From Salirhabdus salicampi (lineage in GTDB: Bacteria > Bacillota > Bacilli > Bacillales > Alkalibacillaceae): a stretch of DNA of 64,000 bases. Under the pieces are notes generated by a model. That model searched no databases. It was not told the DNA's origin and saw only the letters and a list, made by a program, of their open reading frames with translations. This document shows positions 18,318-27,165 of this stretch, one piece after another (position 1 is the stretch's first letter; each line of letters starts with the position of its first letter). The stretch is taken from positions 310,001-374,000 of the forward strand of contig NZ_JANBWE010000002.1 of the NCBI RefSeq assembly GCF_024259515.1, in the 5' to 3' direction. A program made the translations under genes and the position numbers.

Positions 18318-19598
18318 TTAAATCCAACCGCGGAATCGGGCTGCTTCAGCCATTTTACGTACGCCCACCATATATGCAGCTAATCGCATATCAATTTTTC
18401 GATTTTGCGACGTATCGTACACATTATTAAATGCTTTCACGATGACTTTCTTTAATTTTTCTTCCACTTCTTCTTCCGTCCAGTAATAACCTTGGTTATT
18501 TTGCACCCATTCAAAGTATGAAACAGTAACTCCGCCAGCTGATGCTAATACATCCGGCACGAGTAAAATACCTCGTTCTGATAATATTTTCGTCGCTCCT
18601 AACGTAGTGGGACCATTTGCTGCTTCCACAATGATACTTGCTTTAATGTCATGAGCATTTTTTTCCGTAATTTGGTTAGCAATCGCCGCTGGAACGAGAA
18701 TGTCACAGTCTAGTTCTAACATCTCGTCGTTCGATAACGTCTCATCAAATAAATTTGTCACAGTTCCAAAACTGTCACGTCGATCTAATAAATAGTCTAT
18801 ATCCAGGCCATTCGGGTCATGAATCGCACCTTGTGCATCGGATATCGCAATTACTTTTGCACCTGCATCGTGCATAAATTTGGCCAAAAAGCCTCCTGCA
18901 TTACCGAATCCTTGAACGATCACTCGAGCACCTTGTATATCAATGCCTTTTTTCTTTGCTGCTTCTTCAATACAAATGGTTACACCTCTAGCCGTTGCAG
19001 TTTCACGTCCATGTGAACCTCCAAGTACCAGTGGTTTCCCTGTTATAAATCCTGGATTGTTAAATTCGTCAATCCGACTATATTCATCCATCATCCAAGC
19101 CATAATTTGAGAGTTTGTAAATACATCCGGGGCAGGTATATCTTTTGTTGGCCCAACGATTTGGCTAATCGCTCGGACATAACCACGACTTAATCGTTCC
19201 AGCTCACGGAAGGACATTTCCCGTGGGTCACAGACGATACCACCCTTACCTCCACCGTATGGTAAATCTACAATACCAGCTTTTAAACTCATCCAAATGG
19301 ATAACGCTTTTACTTCTTTTTCGTTAACATCTGGGTGGAATCTAACTCCACCTTTTGTTGGCCCAACAGCATCATTATGTTGTGCACGGTATCCTGTAAA
19401 AACTGTCACCGTACCGTTATCCATTCGAACGGGTATCCGAACTGTCATTAATCTTACAGGTTCCCTCAATAATTCATACGCCTCATCCGGATAACCCAAT
19501 TTATCTAAAGCACTCCGTATTACGGTTTGTGTTGATCTTAGAACATCCATATTCTCCTTGTTCTCTTTCGAAGAATCTGCTGGTTTGTCGGCTACCAT
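18318..19598 (-). CDS. gudB: Glutamate dehydrogenase (GudB/RocG type)
   Basis: This 426-residue NAD-dependent enzyme oxidatively deaminates glutamate to 2-oxoglutarate. The substrate block VDLPYGGGKGGIV with its lysine, the PAPDV segment and the NAD-binding GFGNAGG are present. The frame is intact: there is no small in-frame duplication of the kind that inactivates gudB in B. subtilis 168. It starts behind AGGAGGTAAGTAA. Position next to ypdA supports gudB over rocG. It has its own sigma-A-like promoter and terminator. Confidence 0.93.
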   Translation of the reverse strand: MVADKPADSSKENKENMDVLRSTQTVIRSALDKLGYPDEAYELLREPVRLMTVRIPVRMDNGTVTVFTGYRAQHNDAVGPTKGGVRFHPDVNEKEVKALSIWMSLKAGIVDLPYGGGKGGIVCDPREMSFRELERLSRGYVRAISQIVGPTKDIPAPDVFTNSQIMAWMMDEYSRIDEFNNPGFITGKPLVLGGSHGRETATARGVTICIEEAAKKKGIDIQGARVIVQGFGNAGGFLAKFMHDAGAKVIAISDAQGAIHDPNGLDIDYLLDRRDSFGTVTNLFDETLSNDEMLELDCDILVPAAIANQITEKNAHDIKASIIVEAANGPTTLGATKILSERGILLVPDVLASAGGVTVSYFEWVQNNQGYYWTEEEVEEKLKKVIVKAFNNVYDTSQNRKIDMRLAAYMVGVRKMAEAARFRGWI

Positions 19599-19655
19599 TT
19601 ACTTACCTCCTATGAAATATCAATAACTCCTAAATGATTCCTGCTTTCAAAAAAT

Positions 19656-19683
19656 AGTATACACCTTCATAGTGAATATGCAA
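19656..19683 (-). promoter_or_regulatory. Sigma-A-like promoter of gudB
   Basis: On the minus strand a TTGCAT -35 (19678-19683) and a TATACT -10 (19656-19661), 16 bases apart; a TG just before the -10 may help. Confidence 0.55.
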
Positions 19684-19753
19684 CAAATACCATTCACTTT
19701 TTCCGTTTTTCTAAGAATAATCCCGAAAGCGATTTCATTATAATTCTATATCC

Positions 19754-20677
19754 TTATTGTTGCAACGATATGTGAATAAATTTTTCAATCATATCTTCAT
19801 AGGAAATACCAACAGCTTTTGCTGCGTCAGGAAATAAACTTGTCGGAGTCATACCTGGTAAAGTATTAACCTCAAGGATAAAAGGGATGTTTTCTTCCGT
19901 GACGATAAAATCTACACGTGAATATGTTTCACATCCCATCAATTGATGGGCTAACACTGCATATTTTTGAATAGTAGCGGCTATATCATCATCCAGTTTA
20001 GCGGGTACAATATGTTCACTACCTCCGACCTTATATTTTGATTCGTAATCGTAATAGTCGTTCTTCGGAATAATTTCAATGATCGGTAAAGCTTCTTCTT
20101 TTCCTTTTTCGCCCCAAACTGCTACCGTAACTTCTCTTCCTTTTACATAATCTTCTACAATAATTTCATCATCATGTTGAAAGCCTTCTGCAATGGCTTT
20201 TCCAATATCGTCTTCATTTTGGACAATCGTTAAACCGAGTGTGGAACCCTCTTGATTAGGTTTAATAACGAAAGGTGGCGTAAAATGTTGTAACACTTGC
20301 TCCCGTAGCGTACCATCGTTTTCGTATTTTGCATAAGTTCTACTTTTGGCAGTTGGTATACCGTTATAATCAAATATTTGCTTTGCCTTTGATTTATCCA
20401 TTGCCAGTGCGGATGCAAGAACACCGGATCCGACATACGGTATGTTAGCCATATCTAATACACTTTGGACTTTTCCATCTTCTCCATATTTCCCATGCAA
20501 TCCAATAAACACTAGATCTACATCTAATTTTGTTATTTCCGTTATATGATTAGGATGAAAGTCAATACCTATTACCTCATGTCCTTTAGCTTTTAAGGCG
20601 TTCATCATTCCTGTACCTGTAGACAAGGAAACCTCTCGTTCTCCAGAAACACCTCCGTACAATACTGCTATCTTCAT
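19754..20677 (-). CDS. ddl: D-alanine--D-alanine ligase, short (DdlB-like) form
   Basis: This ATP-grasp ligase makes D-Ala-D-Ala for peptidoglycan precursors. It is 307 residues, the DdlB length, shorter than the roughly 350-residue Ddl usual in bacilli. Motifs seen are GGVSGEREVS at the N-terminus, HGKYGEDG, the ATP-grasp KPNQEGST and EVNTLPGMT near the end. The tyrosine of the YDYESKY block that favours D-Ala over D-lactate is present. B. subtilis does not carry ddl here, so the locus is an insertion relative to it. ATG at 20675-20677 follows AGGAGTG. Confidence 0.9.
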   Translation of the reverse strand: MKIAVLYGGVSGEREVSLSTGTGMMNALKAKGHEVIGIDFHPNHITEITKLDVDLVFIGLHGKYGEDGKVQSVLDMANIPYVGSGVLASALAMDKSKAKQIFDYNGIPTAKSRTYAKYENDGTLREQVLQHFTPPFVIKPNQEGSTLGLTIVQNEDDIGKAIAEGFQHDDEIIVEDYVKGREVTVAVWGEKGKEEALPIIEIIPKNDYYDYESKYKVGGSEHIVPAKLDDDIAATIQKYAVLAHQLMGCETYSRVDFIVTEENIPFILEVNTLPGMTPTSLFPDAAKAVGISYEDMIEKFIHISLQQ

Positions 20678-20762
20678 CCAGCACACTCCTATCTTATGAA
20701 ACTCAGTTTCACTTCATATTACCATGTTTTGTACATGTGAAAAACATAACTAACGAACCGGG

Positions 20763-21338
20763 TTATGAAGCAAAATATTTCACGACTTCCTCAATCGCAT
20801 TTCTTTTTACGATTTCTTTTCCGTATTCTTGTAATCGAATGGACGTCACTGTACTTGGTGACGAATATTCAGACATTATAGCAATAAGATCTTCACGATT
20901 TAAACGAGTTAACTGTTGTTCATCAAGATGCATATAATATTGCTGTTCCATATGGTAAATATCTCCTCCCGAAACCCCTATACGGTGGAGTCGATGACAA
21001 AGACCAATCACCGATTCGAAAGAAGCGAATGAAAAAATAAATTCTTTACTTTCATCTAAGGTCACTTTCATTTCAATAAACTCATCATCTACATAATCTA
21101 AATCTTGTGTAACAACAATAAGCATACCTTGCGCATTTAATAAATGCACTTGCACTAAAATAACCCCATCTAGATCTATACCAAGCTCTTCGCTAGCTTC
21201 AAAAAGCATCTCTTGAAATAAACGATGTGCTTGCGGAAAGTCATACCATAGTTCTTCCCGAGAAAAACCCCGTTCCTCTAAATCATCAAAGGTGAGGAAA
21301 ATCTTAAATTTATTAACGCCTAGACGTTCTAACCGCAT
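20763..21338 (-). CDS. mecB: Adaptor protein MecB (YpbH), MecA family
   Basis: This 191-residue MecA-type adaptor targets substrates to the ClpCP protease. The N-terminal block MRLERLGVNKFKIFLTFDDL is nearly diagnostic, and the C-terminal ClpC-binding half (VTLDES..FEFAS..VI.L..RL) is visible. Location between the gudB region and ypbG matches B. subtilis ypbH rather than the mecA locus. MecB inhibits competence and affects sporulation in B. subtilis. It has no co-transcribed partner here. Confidence 0.88.
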   Translation of the reverse strand: MRLERLGVNKFKIFLTFDDLEERGFSREELWYDFPQAHRLFQEMLFEASEELGIDLDGVILVQVHLLNAQGMLIVVTQDLDYVDDEFIEMKVTLDESKEFIFSFASFESVIGLCHRLHRIGVSGGDIYHMEQQYYMHLDEQQLTRLNREDLIAIMSEYSSPSTVTSIRLQEYGKEIVKRNAIEEVVKYFAS

Positions 21339-21421
21339 GGCAACACCCCCGCCTAATTGTATTAATATTAGTTTATGTTATGCTCATCGAAAAAGTTGCA
21401 TGTTCTTCATGAACTGTTTTA

Positions 21422-22192
21422 CTATTTTTCCTTTTGGAGATGGAAAACGTGACATTCGGCATTCGTTCCTAATCGTAGTGGTAAATTCGTTGTACCATAT
21501 CCCTCGCTAACAAACATATAAGTGTTCCCTTTTTTTCTTAGACCACCTTTTGGATATAACCCCCATCCAAATAATCGAATTTGTCCTCCATGGGTATGTC
21601 CGCTAAACATCACATTCGTCTTACTTTTTTGTTGATCAGATAATATGTCAAAAGCTGATGGATCATGTGCTGCTAATATTACGTAGTCCCCAATACGACT
21701 GTATGGTTCATTCGGTTGTGCTGAACGATATTTCAAACAGTCTAATCCTACTAAGCTAATCCTTTTGTTCTCCATTTCGAATTGAACAAGGTCATTCGTT
21801 AAAGCATGTACACGATGTTTCATTAGTAGTGCGTCTAAATCTTGGTACTTTGCCTCGTAATCATTATTGCCCCATACAAAATAGATTGGTGCGCGTAACT
21901 CCTTTAAGGAAATAATGTTTTTCTCTACTTGTTCAAGGGGAACCCCCTGTTCCCACAGGTCTCCTCCAATAAGAACAAGGTCAATATGTTTTCTCTTCAC
22001 TTGGATTAATGTATTTTGTTGAATTAACCGTCTATGTACATCTGATATAAAAAATATCGTCAACCCTTGTTCAACGGGAAAGTGAGGATCTTTTATGGTA
22101 CGGATGTCTAGAACGTCATGGTGTGCTCTACGAAACATATAAAAGATTACGCTAACTCCAATGATAATAAACAACAAAAAGATCGTTAACAT
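21422..22192 (-). CDS. ypbG: Metallophosphoesterase YpbG
   Basis: This 256-residue calcineurin-like phosphoesterase shows the ordered metal-binding motifs ISDVHRR, GGDLWE, GNND, AAHDPSA and GHTHGGQ. An N-terminal hydrophobic stretch (about residues 2-19) anchors it to the membrane. The substrate is not known; related proteins include UDP-2,3-diacylglucosamine and nucleotide phosphoesterases, but no lipid A pathway exists here. The start follows GAGAGGA. It matches B. subtilis ypbG by position. Confidence 0.85.
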   Translation of the reverse strand: MLTIFLLFIIIGVSVIFYMFRRAHHDVLDIRTIKDPHFPVEQGLTIFFISDVHRRLIQQNTLIQVKRKHIDLVLIGGDLWEQGVPLEQVEKNIISLKELRAPIYFVWGNNDYEAKYQDLDALLMKHRVHALTNDLVQFEMENKRISLVGLDCLKYRSAQPNEPYSRIGDYVILAAHDPSAFDILSDQQKSKTNVMFSGHTHGGQIRLFGWGLYPKGGLRKKGNTYMFVSEGYGTTNLPLRLGTNAECHVFHLQKEK

Positions 22193-22240
22193 GAACAGAT
22201 TCCTCTCAATCGAACCTATATTGATTTCATCTTAAGATAA

Positions 22241-22268
22241 ATTGAACCCTCTGATTCATCAGAGGGTT
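22241..22268 (-). terminator. Terminator of the CBS-protein gene
   Basis: A perfect 11-bp inverted repeat, AACCCTCTGAT/ATCAGAGGGTT (22245-22255 with 22258-22268); the following T run on the minus strand is weak (CAATTT). Confidence 0.6.
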
Positions 22269-22284
22269 ACGTATATTCATTCTA

Positions 22285-22920
22285 TTACATTTCTTTCACA
22301 TCTAAAATCCGAAAACCGGATTTTTCTAGTTTGTCGATAAATTTTTTAATGTTATCCTTCTTTTCCACCTTTAAAACAATTCGTCTTGCCATTTTATCAG
22401 TTTCATCAAATGTTGCCAATGATATGACATTTTCTTGATAATGTTTAATGAGCTCCGCCAAACGGGGAATTCGTCCTTCCGCTTCAATAGATGTAAAAGC
22501 AATTCGAATTCCTTCTCTTTTCATCCCAAAGGCACTTTGAAATTGCTCTATCGTATCAAAACGGGTTACGATTCCGACGAATTGATGCTTTTCGTTCGTA
22601 ACAGCGAGAACCGGGAACCCTTTAAAGTTTGTTAACGTCTCTTCAAAAACATCATCTTCGTTAATATAAAGCTTTTCATAATCGGCAATATCTTTCACAG
22701 TGCTCGTTTTTAAGAAACGGTCTTTTTCTACATCTCCAGCTTTAAAAAATGCTTCATAAATTAATTGCTTCGTTACCATGCCTTTAAATATATTGTCCTC
22801 AACAACAGGCATTGCTTCAATATCTTCTGTTTGTAATGTATGTAATACACTATACAACGTATCATGTATTCCTGCTATAAAACATTCATGTTTCGGCTTC
22901 ATTACGCTTTTAACAAACAT
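22285..22920 (-). CDS. CBS-domain protein with C-terminal ACT-like domain
   Basis: The 211-residue protein has two CBS motifs (about residues 1-60 and 70-130, the latter with VGIVTRFD) followed by an ACT-like region (about 135-211). This CBS-CBS-ACT layout and length resemble AcuB, but similarity to AcuB is limited and no acu genes are near. CBS pairs usually sense adenine nucleotides; the ligand here is unknown. Of three possible starts, the ATG at 22918-22920 has the best spacing from GGGGTG. It is monocistronic with its own terminator. Confidence 0.7.
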   Translation of the reverse strand: MFVKSVMKPKHECFIAGIHDTLYSVLHTLQTEDIEAMPVVEDNIFKGMVTKQLIYEAFFKAGDVEKDRFLKTSTVKDIADYEKLYINEDDVFEETLTNFKGFPVLAVTNEKHQFVGIVTRFDTIEQFQSAFGMKREGIRIAFTSIEAEGRIPRLAELIKHYQENVISLATFDETDKMARRIVLKVEKKDNIKKFIDKLEKSGFRILDVKEM

Positions 22921-23006
22921 CATTATCACCCCATCACATTTCTTACATACATATATTCACAATTTTCCATTATATTCCTAATCCAGAAAGACGAGGTGAT
23001 GTTTTA

Positions 23007-23510
23007 TTATTTAGTCGGGAAAGGAATTCGTAATGTTTCACCTACAGTAATGTGATCGTGTTCAATATTATTCACTGCTTTCAAGCGTTCCACCCAAACA
23101 TTAGCATTGTCGTTAGGATAGTATTGTTGAACAATGCTCGTAAGTGTATCTCCTTCCTTCACTTCATAATCAATATAGTCTTGGTTCTCATCTTCACCAA
23201 TTTCATTATTGTGACTAATAATAAAGACTTCTTCAATATGCCGCTCATTTTCAGTATCTGTTGCGGTTGCATGATCGTGTTCATTACTTAAATAAAAAGG
23301 GATAAAGGCAATAAAAAGGATAAATAGAAGTACAAAAGTACGAATTAGTAAAAAACTTGTTCTCTTCTTTTTTCTCTTATGATTTCTGTTATGGACTTCA
23401 CTTCTAGGTGGTAGCGGAAGACTGTCATCATTTTCGACGGTTCCCTCATGTTTCGCAGGCTCTGGTAAAGAAGACCTATGTTTTTGTTGATGATATGCCT
23501 TTCTAGACAT
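23007..23510 (-). CDS. ypbE: LysM-domain membrane protein YpbE
   Basis: This 167-residue type II membrane protein has a basic cytoplasmic N-terminus (about 1-55, ending NRNHKRKKKR), one transmembrane helix (about 57-77), an acidic spacer and a C-terminal LysM domain (about 117-165, YEVKEGDTLTSIV) that should bind peptidoglycan outside the cell. It resembles B. subtilis YpbE and the EbpS-like proteins. The ATG chosen has AGAGGTG nine bases upstream and overlaps the ypbD stop by eight bases, so the two genes are translationally coupled. Confidence 0.82.
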   Translation of the reverse strand: MSRKAYHQQKHRSSLPEPAKHEGTVENDDSLPLPPRSEVHNRNHKRKKKRTSFLLIRTFVLLFILFIAFIPFYLSNEHDHATATDTENERHIEEVFIISHNNEIGEDENQDYIDYEVKEGDTLTSIVQQYYPNDNANVWVERLKAVNNIEHDHITVGETLRIPFPTK

Positions 23511-24099
23511 CAACTTCATCACCTCTTTTAAACCGAATGTAAAGTGCTAATAAAAAATCAATAGTAAAATGGGTCGTCATCGTTACGGCTAGATTACCGG
23601 TAAGCTCGTATGTATATCCTAACAGAAAACTAACTACGAGTACGGAACCAATTAAAACCGGTTTCCGTAGATAACGGATATGTGCCAGTGCAAACGCTAC
23701 ACTTCCAACGACAAAACCAAATACCGTATGAATTACACCCCGAAAAAGTATTTCTTCAGAAAGCGACACGACTAACGCAATCAGGAATATTTCTTGAATG
23801 TTACGGTTACGGAAAATTCGTTCATTAATTCCCCCGTCATCAAAATATTCTGCAGGGAGTATTCGAATACTTAGGACATTCATGAAAACAATAAGAACTC
23901 CTGGTACTAAGCCATATAATACGATATCCTTCCCGTTCATGGAAAATAGCTCAAGCCACTTTTGTAAGGAGGGAAACAGAAAAAGACTACTGATAAATGC
24001 GATGAAGATAAAAATGAATTGGGAATAATACAATTGTCGTACTAGTTCCTCATCCGTCAGTGACGCTACGATTTCAGCTTGACTTTTTCTTTTTTTCAT
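23503..24099 (-). CDS. ypbD: CPBP-family intramembrane metalloprotease YpbD
   Basis: The 198-residue polytopic membrane protein carries the CPBP (CAAX protease and bacteriocin-processing) motif SEEILFRG, with the downstream motifs FALAHIRY and HFTIDFL supplying further metal or catalytic residues. Such proteins cleave membrane-embedded substrates or act as abortive regulators; the substrate of YpbD is not known. It starts 26 bases inside the end of recS on the minus strand and overlaps ypbE, forming a tight ypbB-recS-ypbD-ypbE unit. Confidence 0.83.
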   Translation of the reverse strand: MKKRKSQAEIVASLTDEELVRQLYYSQFIFIFIAFISSLFLFPSLQKWLELFSMNGKDIVLYGLVPGVLIVFMNVLSIRILPAEYFDDGGINERIFRNRNIQEIFLIALVVSLSEEILFRGVIHTVFGFVVGSVAFALAHIRYLRKPVLIGSVLVVSFLLGYTYELTGNLAVTMTTHFTIDFLLALYIRFKRGDEVDV

Positions 24100-25618
24100 T
24101 ACGTTCCCCCTGATGGAATAATTTTTTTAATTCTTCCTCCCAACTGACTTCCCCTTGCGATTTCTCAACTTGAATTAGTTCCGGCTTCCATTTCGAAAAG
24201 GTAAAGTCACAATTGTCACAACAATATTCTTTTGGGGTTTTGATCCCTTTTTGAAACGATTGATATAACATTTTTCTTCTACAATTGTCCGTATTCATCC
24301 AATTCAGCAGCGTCATCAAACCTTTTTGCTTTTCCACCATTCGCTTCTGTTGTAACGTGACGAGATGTGATTCCACCTCACACCAGTCAACTTCTGTTTG
24401 CTGAAGTACTTGATGTTTCTCCAATTGAAATTTTATAAAGTTCCATTGTGTTTCATTTACATTCGTCTCTGTTTGGATATAATCTATTGTACGTTGTAAA
24501 GGTTTGTCCACTTGCTTATTTTGTAATATTTGTAAAGATACTTTAATTTGTTGTTTTGTAGGCAATTCTTGCTCCATTAAAAACTGTGGAATTTCTTCAT
24601 CACCTTGAGAATATAACAATAAACTTACACTACCACCGCCGTCTCTACCCGCCCGTCCAACTTCTTGGATAAATGATTCAACTTGGCTTGGCATATGAAA
24701 ATGAATCACCATTCGTACATTAGGCTTGTCTATCCCCATGCCAAATGCACTCGTACAACAAATTACATCAAGTTGATTATTCATAAACTGGTTTTGGATA
24801 AGAAGGCGGTCCTCTGTTTCCATGCCACCATGGTAATAAGCAACCCGTAACTTGGGCAGACGCTGCTTTAATTGTTCACTTACCCGTTCACACCACATTT
24901 TAGACGAAAAATAAATCATCGCCGGTACTGGGAATTGTTTTAAAACTTCCACAACTCGCTCTGTTTTCTCGAACCAGTTGCTTACTTTTTCAACTGTAAA
25001 TGTAATGTTATCCCGGTCCATAGGGAATATTTGCTTATCCATCTTCGGTCGACCAAGCTGTTCTATGATATCTTCTTGTACTTTAGGAGTAGCAGTTGCA
25101 CTTAATGCTAGCACTTGAGGGTCGTTTAATTTCGTTAATACATCTTTCATTTTCAAGTAATCCGTTCGAAATTCATGACCCCATTGGGAAATGCAGTGAG
25201 CCTCATCCACAACAAATAATGAAATGGTCAATGTCTGTAATCGTTTCAAGAACAAATCATTTTGTAACATCTCCGGGGAACAAAAGATCATATCGTACTT
25301 GTCAATGCTTTCATATATGGCCATCTTTTCCGACTGTTCAAGGAAACTATTTACGGCTACCACTTTTTTAAACCCTTTTCCTTTTAATTGTTTCACTTGA
25401 TCTAACATTAAGGAGATAAGGGGAGATACGATGATGACCTTACCCTTTAAAAAAAGAGAAGGTAATTGGTAGCATAACGATTTTCCTGTCCCTGTTGGTA
25501 AAATACCTAATACATCTTGACCGTCAAGCAATCGTTCAACAATTTCTTTTTGACCTTTACGAAACGTTTCAAATCCAAAATGCTTTTTAAGCGCTTCTGT
25601 AAGCACATTCGCATCCAT
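24074..25618 (-). CDS. recS: RecQ-family DNA helicase RecS
   Basis: This 514-residue 3'-5' DNA helicase of the RecQ family (B. subtilis RecS/YpbC) acts in recombination and fork repair. Walker A TGTGKS is at about 42-47, the DEAH box at 138-141 followed by the aromatic-rich HCISQWGHEF loop, and QEVGRAGRDG is motif VI. A C-terminal zinc site (C-x-N near NCRRKM and YCCDNC) is present; HRDC is absent. It lies three bases downstream of ypbB, which supplies a separate winged-helix-like partner domain. Confidence 0.93.
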   Translation of the reverse strand: MDANVLTEALKKHFGFETFRKGQKEIVERLLDGQDVLGILPTGTGKSLCYQLPSLFLKGKVIIVSPLISLMLDQVKQLKGKGFKKVVAVNSFLEQSEKMAIYESIDKYDMIFCSPEMLQNDLFLKRLQTLTISLFVVDEAHCISQWGHEFRTDYLKMKDVLTKLNDPQVLALSATATPKVQEDIIEQLGRPKMDKQIFPMDRDNITFTVEKVSNWFEKTERVVEVLKQFPVPAMIYFSSKMWCERVSEQLKQRLPKLRVAYYHGGMETEDRLLIQNQFMNNQLDVICCTSAFGMGIDKPNVRMVIHFHMPSQVESFIQEVGRAGRDGGGSVSLLLYSQGDEEIPQFLMEQELPTKQQIKVSLQILQNKQVDKPLQRTIDYIQTETNVNETQWNFIKFQLEKHQVLQQTEVDWCEVESHLVTLQQKRMVEKQKGLMTLLNWMNTDNCRRKMLYQSFQKGIKTPKEYCCDNCDFTFSKWKPELIQVEKSQGEVSWEEELKKLFHQGERNEKKKKSS

Positions 25619-25621
25619 CTT

Positions 25622-26671
25622 TTATTCCCCTCCCTTCTCTTGAAACTGAGCCCTTGCTAACACGACACGTATTGAAAAATAATCAACATTTCCTTCCAAA
25701 GCCTCTTTAATTTCTTTTAAACGTTTCGTTTTTGTGCGCTCAACAACTGCTATAATTTGTTTTTCTATATGTTCAGAAATAAATGGACGAATATCAAAAG
25801 TACGATCTACATGAGCAATCTCAACGATATGGTCTTGTATTGTACTTACTTTTAACCCTCTTATTCGGGCGAGATCATTTATACCATGTCCTTGTTTTAA
25901 CATGTCATATGTCTTTTTCGTTGATAATGTTAACGGTAAAGAAGGTTGGTGTTCAGGTATAAATTGGTTTAACGCTGGAAAAGACGTCTGATTACGTGTA
26001 ATCTCCTTCATGATGAAATGAATGCAACTTTGCAAAGTCATTTTTACGTCGTGTATCGATGCATTATGTTTCTTCGCAATTTGATCCGTACTGGCCCCAT
26101 AACGGTGGGCACCGGACATCCGTGAGACGACCATAGAAGCATAATCGGTCGGTAAATCGGATAAGATTTGATGCAACTCTTCATAAAGTGTGAAAAAAAC
26201 TGATTCTAACTCTGATTTATGTCTCGCATAAAAGCGTTTGGTCCACTGCACTATAGTACGGTCTTCAATAACTGGTAAAAACGTCTTCTCATTCCCGAGC
26301 ATATTTGACCCTATTTGTATAAATAATAATAAACGTAACCAAAATGCTGGAGCTGACTGATGGTATGAATATCCATCCAGCCAATTAACACCAACTTCTT
26401 TATTTTCCAATGCTCTTAAGCCAACACTCGTAATAAAGATTCGTTTGTTCTCTATGTAAACGAGTTGTTCATTCATTAATTTGCGTAACACTTGTTCGAA
26501 TTGATCTCGGCGTAGTTCCTTATAGATACCAAAGTATTGGTCAACACCAAACACCTTCGCATCTTGTATTGTTTGGGATGATCGTTTTCCAATTAACAGA
26601 TGATAAACGGAAGCGGCGCTTCGTTCTTTATGGATGCTTTGAAAGCATGTTAATAATATTTGTTCGAACAC
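25622..26671 (-). CDS. ypbB: Helix-turn-helix protein YpbB
   Basis: This 349-residue protein matches YpbB, a companion of RecS. The C-terminal part (about 270-345) has a helicase-and-RNase-D-like/HTH_40 arrangement, seen as TYDMLKQGHGINDLARIRGLKVSTI and IQDHI, which resembles the domain at the end of some RecQ proteins. The N-terminal two thirds have no motif I recognise. GTG at 26669-26671 has GGAG eight bases upstream; a GTG three codons earlier is an alternative. Transcribed divergently from fer. Confidence 0.8.
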   Translation of the reverse strand: MFEQILLTCFQSIHKERSAASVYHLLIGKRSSQTIQDAKVFGVDQYFGIYKELRRDQFEQVLRKLMNEQLVYIENKRIFITSVGLRALENKEVGVNWLDGYSYHQSAPAFWLRLLLFIQIGSNMLGNEKTFLPVIEDRTIVQWTKRFYARHKSELESVFFTLYEELHQILSDLPTDYASMVVSRMSGAHRYGASTDQIAKKHNASIHDVKMTLQSCIHFIMKEITRNQTSFPALNQFIPEHQPSLPLTLSTKKTYDMLKQGHGINDLARIRGLKVSTIQDHIVEIAHVDRTFDIRPFISEHIEKQIIAVVERTKTKRLKEIKEALEGNVDYFSIRVVLARAQFQEKGGE

Positions 26672-26775
26672 GATACTCACTCCGTTTATGTTTGTGTGAC
26701 CATTTGATAAAAACCTTCCGAAATAGCCTTTTTTCTACAAATTGTATAATAAAATGATAATACAGTTAATTTAAG

Positions 26776-26804
26776 TTGAAAAGTTTTATTATCAGTTTTA
26801 CAAT
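26776..26804 (+). promoter_or_regulatory. Sigma-A-like promoter of fer
   Basis: TTGAAA (26776-26781) and TACAAT (26799-26804), 17 bases apart, about 70 bases upstream of the fer start. Confidence 0.6.
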
Positions 26805-26810
26805 ATGTGA

Positions 26811-27122
<312 letters not shown>

Positions 27123-27130
27123 AAGAAATG

Positions 27131-27164
27131 AACCCTTTACAGCATGCTGTAAAGGGTTTTTTTT
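27131..27164 (+). terminator. Terminator of fer
   Basis: A 28-base perfect palindrome (27131-27158, AACCCTTTACAGC arm) is followed by a run of eight T. It lies between the converging fer and rsiX genes. Confidence 0.9.
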
Positions 27165-27165
27165 C

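Noticed and set aside
18318-19598. Inactivating duplication in gudB as in B. subtilis 168
   Set aside because: The frame and the expected active-site sequence are continuous, with no short direct duplication.
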